A DNA stretch of 9,210 bases from assembly GCA_944385455.1 (NCBI GenBank), contig CALWXI010000244.1:1-9210 (forward strand). The letters are read 5' to 3'. Under the pieces are notes generated by a model. It saw nothing but the letters and a program-made list of their open reading frames with translations, ran no database searches and was not told where the DNA came from. The translations under genes were made by a program, and so were the position numbers. The stretch is from an uncultured Oscillospiraceae bacterium. Its GTDB lineage: Bacteria; Bacillota; Clostridia; Oscillospirales; Oscillospiraceae. Shown piece by piece: positions 6,843 to 9,210 of this stretch. How positions within the stretch are numbered: position 1 is the stretch's first letter; every line of letters begins with the position of its first letter.

Positions 6843-7463
6843 ATGGAGAATTATCCGATCAAAAGCGTGACCTTCGGCGGGTTCGATAAGCAGGACGTAG
6901 TGGCCTATATCGAACGCACTGCGCAGGCCGCCGCCGCCGCGGAGCAGGCCCTGCGGGAAGAAGGTGAGCGTCTGCGGGGACAGGCGGAGGAGCAGGCGGA
7001 GGAGATCGCGCAGCTGCGCCGGCAGCTGGCGGAAATGACGGAGGAGAAAGACGCTCTGCAGTCACAGCTGGAGCAGGAAACGGCGGCCCGCCAGGCGCTG
7101 GAGCCTCTGCGGGCGCTGGAAGGAGAGGCGGCGCGCCTGCGGGAGGAACTGGAGGCCCTGAGGCCCGATGCGGAGGCCTATGCCCAGTTCCGGGCGCGGA
7201 TCGGGGCCATTGAGTGTGAGGCCCGGGAGCGGGCGGCCCATTTGGAGGCGGAGACTGCTGTTCGGCTGCGGCGGACGGTGGATACCTTCCGCGGGCAGTA
7301 TCTGGAATTGATGCATACTTTTGAAGGTACGGCCGGCCATGTGACAGCGGAGCTGAGAAAGGTGGAGGTCAATCTTACCCAGCTGCCCCGGGCCATGGAT
7401 CAGGCTGGGCGGGAACTGAATGAGCTGGCGGCTCTTCTGGAAAAGCAGGGAGAGCGCGCATAA
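6843..7463 (+). CDS. DivIVA-domain coiled-coil protein
   Basis: This 206-residue protein begins with a DivIVA-type N-terminus, VTFGGFDKQDVVAYIER (9-25), the segment that in DivIVA/GpsB proteins forms the membrane-curvature-binding dimer. From about 26 to 110 it is a long Glu/Arg/Ala/Gln-rich coiled coil with leucine spacing. A break at RPDAEAYAQF (107-116) is followed by a second helical segment to the end. There is no membrane segment or signal peptide. DivIVA proteins mark the poles and septum and recruit partners in division, wall growth or chromosome segregation; which role applies here is unknown. The ATG at 6843 gives the expected N-terminus; a GTG at 6834 in frame is possible, as neither start has a strong binding site (GGTGGGA precedes the ATG). 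It has a single cysteine (C125). It is not clearly co-transcribed with the ATPase operon downstream. Confidence 0.82.
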   Translation: MENYPIKSVTFGGFDKQDVVAYIERTAQAAAAAEQALREEGERLRGQAEEQAEEIAQLRRQLAEMTEEKDALQSQLEQETAARQALEPLRALEGEAARLREELEALRPDAEAYAQFRARIGAIECEARERAAHLEAETAVRLRRTVDTFRGQYLELMHTFEGTAGHVTAELRKVEVNLTQLPRAMDQAGRELNELAALLEKQGERA

Positions 7464-7468
7464 ACGGC

Positions 7469-7494
7469 GGAGGGGATCCTTTTTGGGCCCCTCC
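7469..7494 (+). terminator. Possible terminator after the DivIVA-like gene
   Basis: GGAGGGG (7469-7475) pairs with CCCCTCC (7488-7494), with a further CC/GG pair inside. The following bases are AAAAATTTTC, so the T-run is short and displaced by five bases. The position just after the stop codon fits a terminator, but the T-tract is not canonical. Confidence 0.42.
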
Positions 7495-7518
7495 AAAAAT
7501 TTTCCCCCGAGTCAAACC

Positions 7519-7545
7519 CTTGGGACGCAGGCGATCTGCGTCAAG
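7519..7545. repeat. Bulged hairpin in the DivIVA-ATPase intergenic region
   Basis: GACGCAG (7524-7530) and CTGCGTC (7536-7542) pair around a 5-nt loop. CTT (7519-7521) and AAG (7543-7545) extend the stem across a GG bulge. No T-run follows. A second inverted pair, AACCCTT (7515-7521) with AAGGGTT (7571-7577), overlaps and could compete. The role is unknown; the hairpin lies upstream of the ATPase promoter and so would be in DivIVA read-through RNA only. Confidence 0.5.
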
Positions 7546-7561
7546 ATTCCATAAAATTCCC

Positions 7562-7590
7562 TTGCAAAGAAAGGGTTGGTGACTTATACT
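7562..7590 (+). promoter_or_regulatory. Promoter of the V/A-type ATPase operon
   Basis: TTGCAA (7562-7567) and TATACT (7585-7590) are separated by exactly 17 nt. Transcription would start near 7597, giving a leader of about 124 nt before the first gene at 7721. Both hexamers are close to consensus. Confidence 0.72.
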
Positions 7591-7598
7591 AATGCATG

Positions 7599-7668
7599 AC
7601 TGGATCGGATGCCGCTTCCTTATGATTTTTTCACAGACGAAGCGGAATGAGCGCGGCATGAATCCGGT
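7599..7668 (+). promoter_or_regulatory. Structured leader of the ATPase operon with alternative hairpins
   Basis: Within the predicted leader, CCGCTTC (7612-7618) can pair with GAAGCGG (7639-7645). Alternatively ATGCCGC (7609-7615) can pair with GCGGCAT (7653-7659), with ACTGGAT (7599-7605) and ATCCGGT (7662-7668) extending it. The two folds share bases 7612-7615 and cannot coexist fully. I recognise no known riboswitch class and see no T-run after either hairpin, so any regulatory role is inference. Confidence 0.4.
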
Positions 7669-7720
7669 GGGATAACAGCGGATATGATAAGAAAATCCAG
7701 TGAGAGAAGGTGAAGAGCGT

Positions 7721-8035
7721 ATGTCCTTTGAGGCGATCGAGACGATCACACAGGCTGAACGGGAGAATCGGGAGCGCAAGACAGCTGCGGAGGCGGAGGC
7801 GCGGGAATTGGTGGCCGCCGCTGAGCGGGATGGCCTTGCGCTCTTGCAGCAAACGCGCGCCTCCGCGTCGGAGGCGGGCAAGGCGCTGCTCCGTCAGGCA
7901 GAGGAACGGGCCGCCGGCAAGACCGAGGAGATCCGCGCCGACGCGCTGCGGGAGGCCGAGGCCCTGCGCCGGGAGGCGGAGCGGCACATGGAAGAAGCGG
8001 CGGAGATGATAGTCGGAAGGGTTGTGAAAGACTGA
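7721..8035 (+). CDS. V/A-type ATPase peripheral-stalk coiled-coil subunit (subunit H/G-like)
   Basis: This 104-residue protein is almost entirely one amphipathic helix rich in Glu, Ala and Arg (about 8-95), closing with the motif EEAAEMIVGRVVKD. Small proteins of this kind, just upstream of subunit I, are the stalk subunit called H in archaeal A-type ATPases and F or G in bacterial V-type operons. It pairs with subunit E to form the peripheral stalk that holds the catalytic head against the membrane part. The assignment rests on length, composition, C-terminal motif and position before subunit I. The ATG at 7721 follows AGAAGGTGA with good spacing; the in-frame GTG at 7700 lacks such a site. 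The stop codon is one base before the next start codon, so the two are translated together. Confidence 0.87.
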   Translation: MSFEAIETITQAERENRERKTAAEAEARELVAAAERDGLALLQQTRASASEAGKALLRQAEERAAGKTEEIRADALREAEALRREAERHMEEAAEMIVGRVVKD

Positions 8036-8036
8036 G

Positions 8037-9210
8037 ATGGCCATTGTAAAAATGAAGAAGCTCCGTGTCATGGCCATGGCCGACAGCCGGGAAGCGCTGC
8101 TGACGGGTCTTCTGCGCCTGGGCTGCGTGGAGATCAGCGAGCCGGATGGCAAGCTGGCGGATCCCGCCTGGGCAGCGCTGCTGCGGCGGGAGGAATCCCG
8201 GCTGATCCAGCGGCGCAGCGAGATCACGGATGTGAATACCGCTTTGTCGGCATTGGAGCGGTACGGAGCGTATCAGGACGGGATGTTCCTCCAGCGCCGG
8301 TCCATCTCTCAGGAGGAATTTCTGAAAGAGAGCACGGTGGACAGCGCCCGCCGGATCTGCCTGGAGATCGTGGAAGCTCTGCAGACGCTCAGCCGCCTGC
8401 AAAGCGAGGAAGGCCGTCTCCAGGCACGGCAGGCGGCTCTGCGGCCCTGGGCCTCTCTGGATATGCCGCTGGAGATGGAAGGGACCGCCCATGCGATTTT
8501 GCGCCTGGGCGTGATGCCCGGCGGAACGGATGCGGGGGCTGTGCGCATGGTTCTTGCCGGAGCCGGATGCGCGGCGGAGCTTTATGAGATCAGCGCGGAC
8601 AAGCAGCAGGTCTATTGTCTTTTGATCTGCCACCGGGCGGAGGAGGATCGGGTACAGGAGCTGCTGCGGCCCTTCAGTTTCAGCGCCACGGTATTTCAGG
8701 GCGTCACCGGCACGGCCAGGGAGAACCTGGATAAGCTTCAGGCCGCTATGGAGGGGAACCGGAAGGAGCAGGAAGCGGCAGCGGCCGCCATTACCGCTCA
8801 CGCTCCGGATCGGGACACGCTTCGGGTATACGCAGACCGGCTGACCGCCGAGGCGGCCAAGGAGGCCGGTACGGAGCGGCTGCTCACCGACGGCACCATT
8901 CTCTTTTTTGAGGGTTGGGCGCCGGCGGAGAATCTGGATCAGGTCCGGGTCCTGCTGGAAGAGCTGAGCTGTGCCTGGGAGGCGGAGGACCCGGCGGAGG
9001 AGGAATATCCGCAGGTTCCGGTGAAGCTGAAGAACAACTGGCTGACCCGGCCGCTGAACATGGTGACGGAGATGTACTCTCTGCCCGCCTACGACGGTGT
9101 GGACCCCAACCCGCTGATGGCGCCGTTTTTCATTTTCTTTTACGGCTTCATGATGGCGGACATGGGCTATGGCCTGCTGATGATCCTGCTTTCCCTGTGG
9201 ATCATGAAGA
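8037..9210 (+). CDS. ntpI: V/A-type ATPase subunit I, N-terminal part (3' end outside window)
   Basis: The frame stays open for 391 residues from the ATG at 8037 to the window edge. This is subunit I (the equivalent of eukaryotic subunit a), which anchors the peripheral stalk and forms the ion half-channels next to the c/K ring. Residues 1-320 are the cytoplasmic arm: MKKLRVMAM start (6-14), alpha-helical stretches and two small alpha/beta lobes (about 150-220 and 283-315). Residues 327-360 carry the family signature: VPVKLKNNWLTRPLNMVTEMYSLP, then YDGVDPNPL. The first membrane helix begins at about 361 (APFFIFFYGFMMADMGYGLL), with the typical F-G-x-M-x-x-D-x-GYG pattern. Family members are about 600-660 residues, so roughly 40 percent is missing. 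There is no strong binding site, consistent with coupling to the upstream gene. Catalytic subunits A and B should lie further downstream. Confidence 0.95.
   Translation, partial: MAIVKMKKLRVMAMADSREALLTGLLRLGCVEISEPDGKLADPAWAALLRREESRLIQRRSEITDVNTALSALERYGAYQDGMFLQRRSISQEEFLKESTVDSARRICLEIVEALQTLSRLQSEEGRLQARQAALRPWASLDMPLEMEGTAHAILRLGVMPGGTDAGAVRMVLAGAGCAAELYEISADKQQVYCLLICHRAEEDRVQELLRPFSFSATVFQGVTGTARENLDKLQAAMEGNRKEQEAAAAAITAHAPDRDTLRVYADRLTAEAAKEAGTERLLTDGTILFFEGWAPAENLDQVRVLLEELSCAWEAEDPAEEEYPQVPVKLKNNWLTRPLNMVTEMYSLPAYDGVDPNPLMAPFFIFFYGFMMADMGYGLLMILLSLWIMK

Noticed and set aside
7592..7675. Possible 27-residue leader peptide MHDWIGCRF... in the ATPase leader
   Set aside because: Its ATG lies only one base after the -10 hexamer, upstream of the likely transcription start, and has no ribosome binding site. 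Other short frames starting at 7596 and 7609 also lack binding sites.
7746..8801. Long open frame on the minus strand opposite the ATPase genes
   Set aside because: The opposite strand encodes recognisable ATPase stalk subunit and subunit I; the minus-strand product is Pro/Arg/Leu-rich with no motif and no binding site.

Overview
The window reads as ordinary chromosomal core sequence from a G+C-rich Firmicute, most likely a gut Clostridia of the Oscillospiraceae type (Oscillibacter, Flavonifractor, Lawsonibacter relatives). The reasons are strong AGGAGG-type ribosome binding sites, TTGACA/TATAAT-like promoters, hairpin plus T-run terminators, a DivIVA-like protein, and a V/A-type ATPase operon beginning with a short coiled-coil stalk gene followed by subunit I, together with high third-position G+C. 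The taxonomic call is inference; no marker gene here is decisive.

Layout. (1) Positions 1-155: 3' end of rpmE (ribosomal protein L31) and its terminator. (2) Positions 180-3226, plus strand: a four-gene operon of a flavin-reductase-like protein, the ribosome-associated GTPase HflX, a GNAT acetyltransferase and a YigZ/IMPACT-family protein. Gaps are 19 nt, 5 nt and a 26-nt overlap, and the operon closes in a near-perfect bidirectional terminator. (3) Positions 3239-6486, minus strand: three separately promoted genes, namely a class I aminotransferase, an AraC-family regulator with a textbook promoter (TTGACT-17-TATAAT), and a short-chain dehydrogenase/reductase. The first two end in recognisable terminators; the dehydrogenase ends beside the shared one at 3187-3226. 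(4) Positions 6575-6740, minus strand: tRNA-Arg(ACG) with encoded CCA, its promoter and a terminator abutting the CCA. (5) Positions 6777-7463, plus strand: a DivIVA-like coiled-coil protein divergent from the tRNA. (6) Positions 7464-7720: a 257-nt intergenic region with several hairpins and a good promoter. (7) Positions 7721-9210: first two genes of a V/A-type ATPase operon, the second cut by the window edge.

How the genes may work together. L31, HflX, a possibly RimJ/RimL-like GNAT and the YigZ protein suggest, but do not prove, a translation or ribosome-stress theme in the first third. The AraC regulator sits immediately upstream of the dehydrogenase and is the obvious candidate to control it. 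The stalk subunit and subunit I are the start of an ion-pumping rotary ATPase operon.

I looked for an undescribed system and found no convincing one: no mobile element, CRISPR array, toxin-antitoxin or defence gene, or biosynthetic cluster. The most useful leads are non-coding: a perfect inverted repeat next to the aminotransferase -35 box, and a leader before the ATPase operon that can form two mutually exclusive hairpins.
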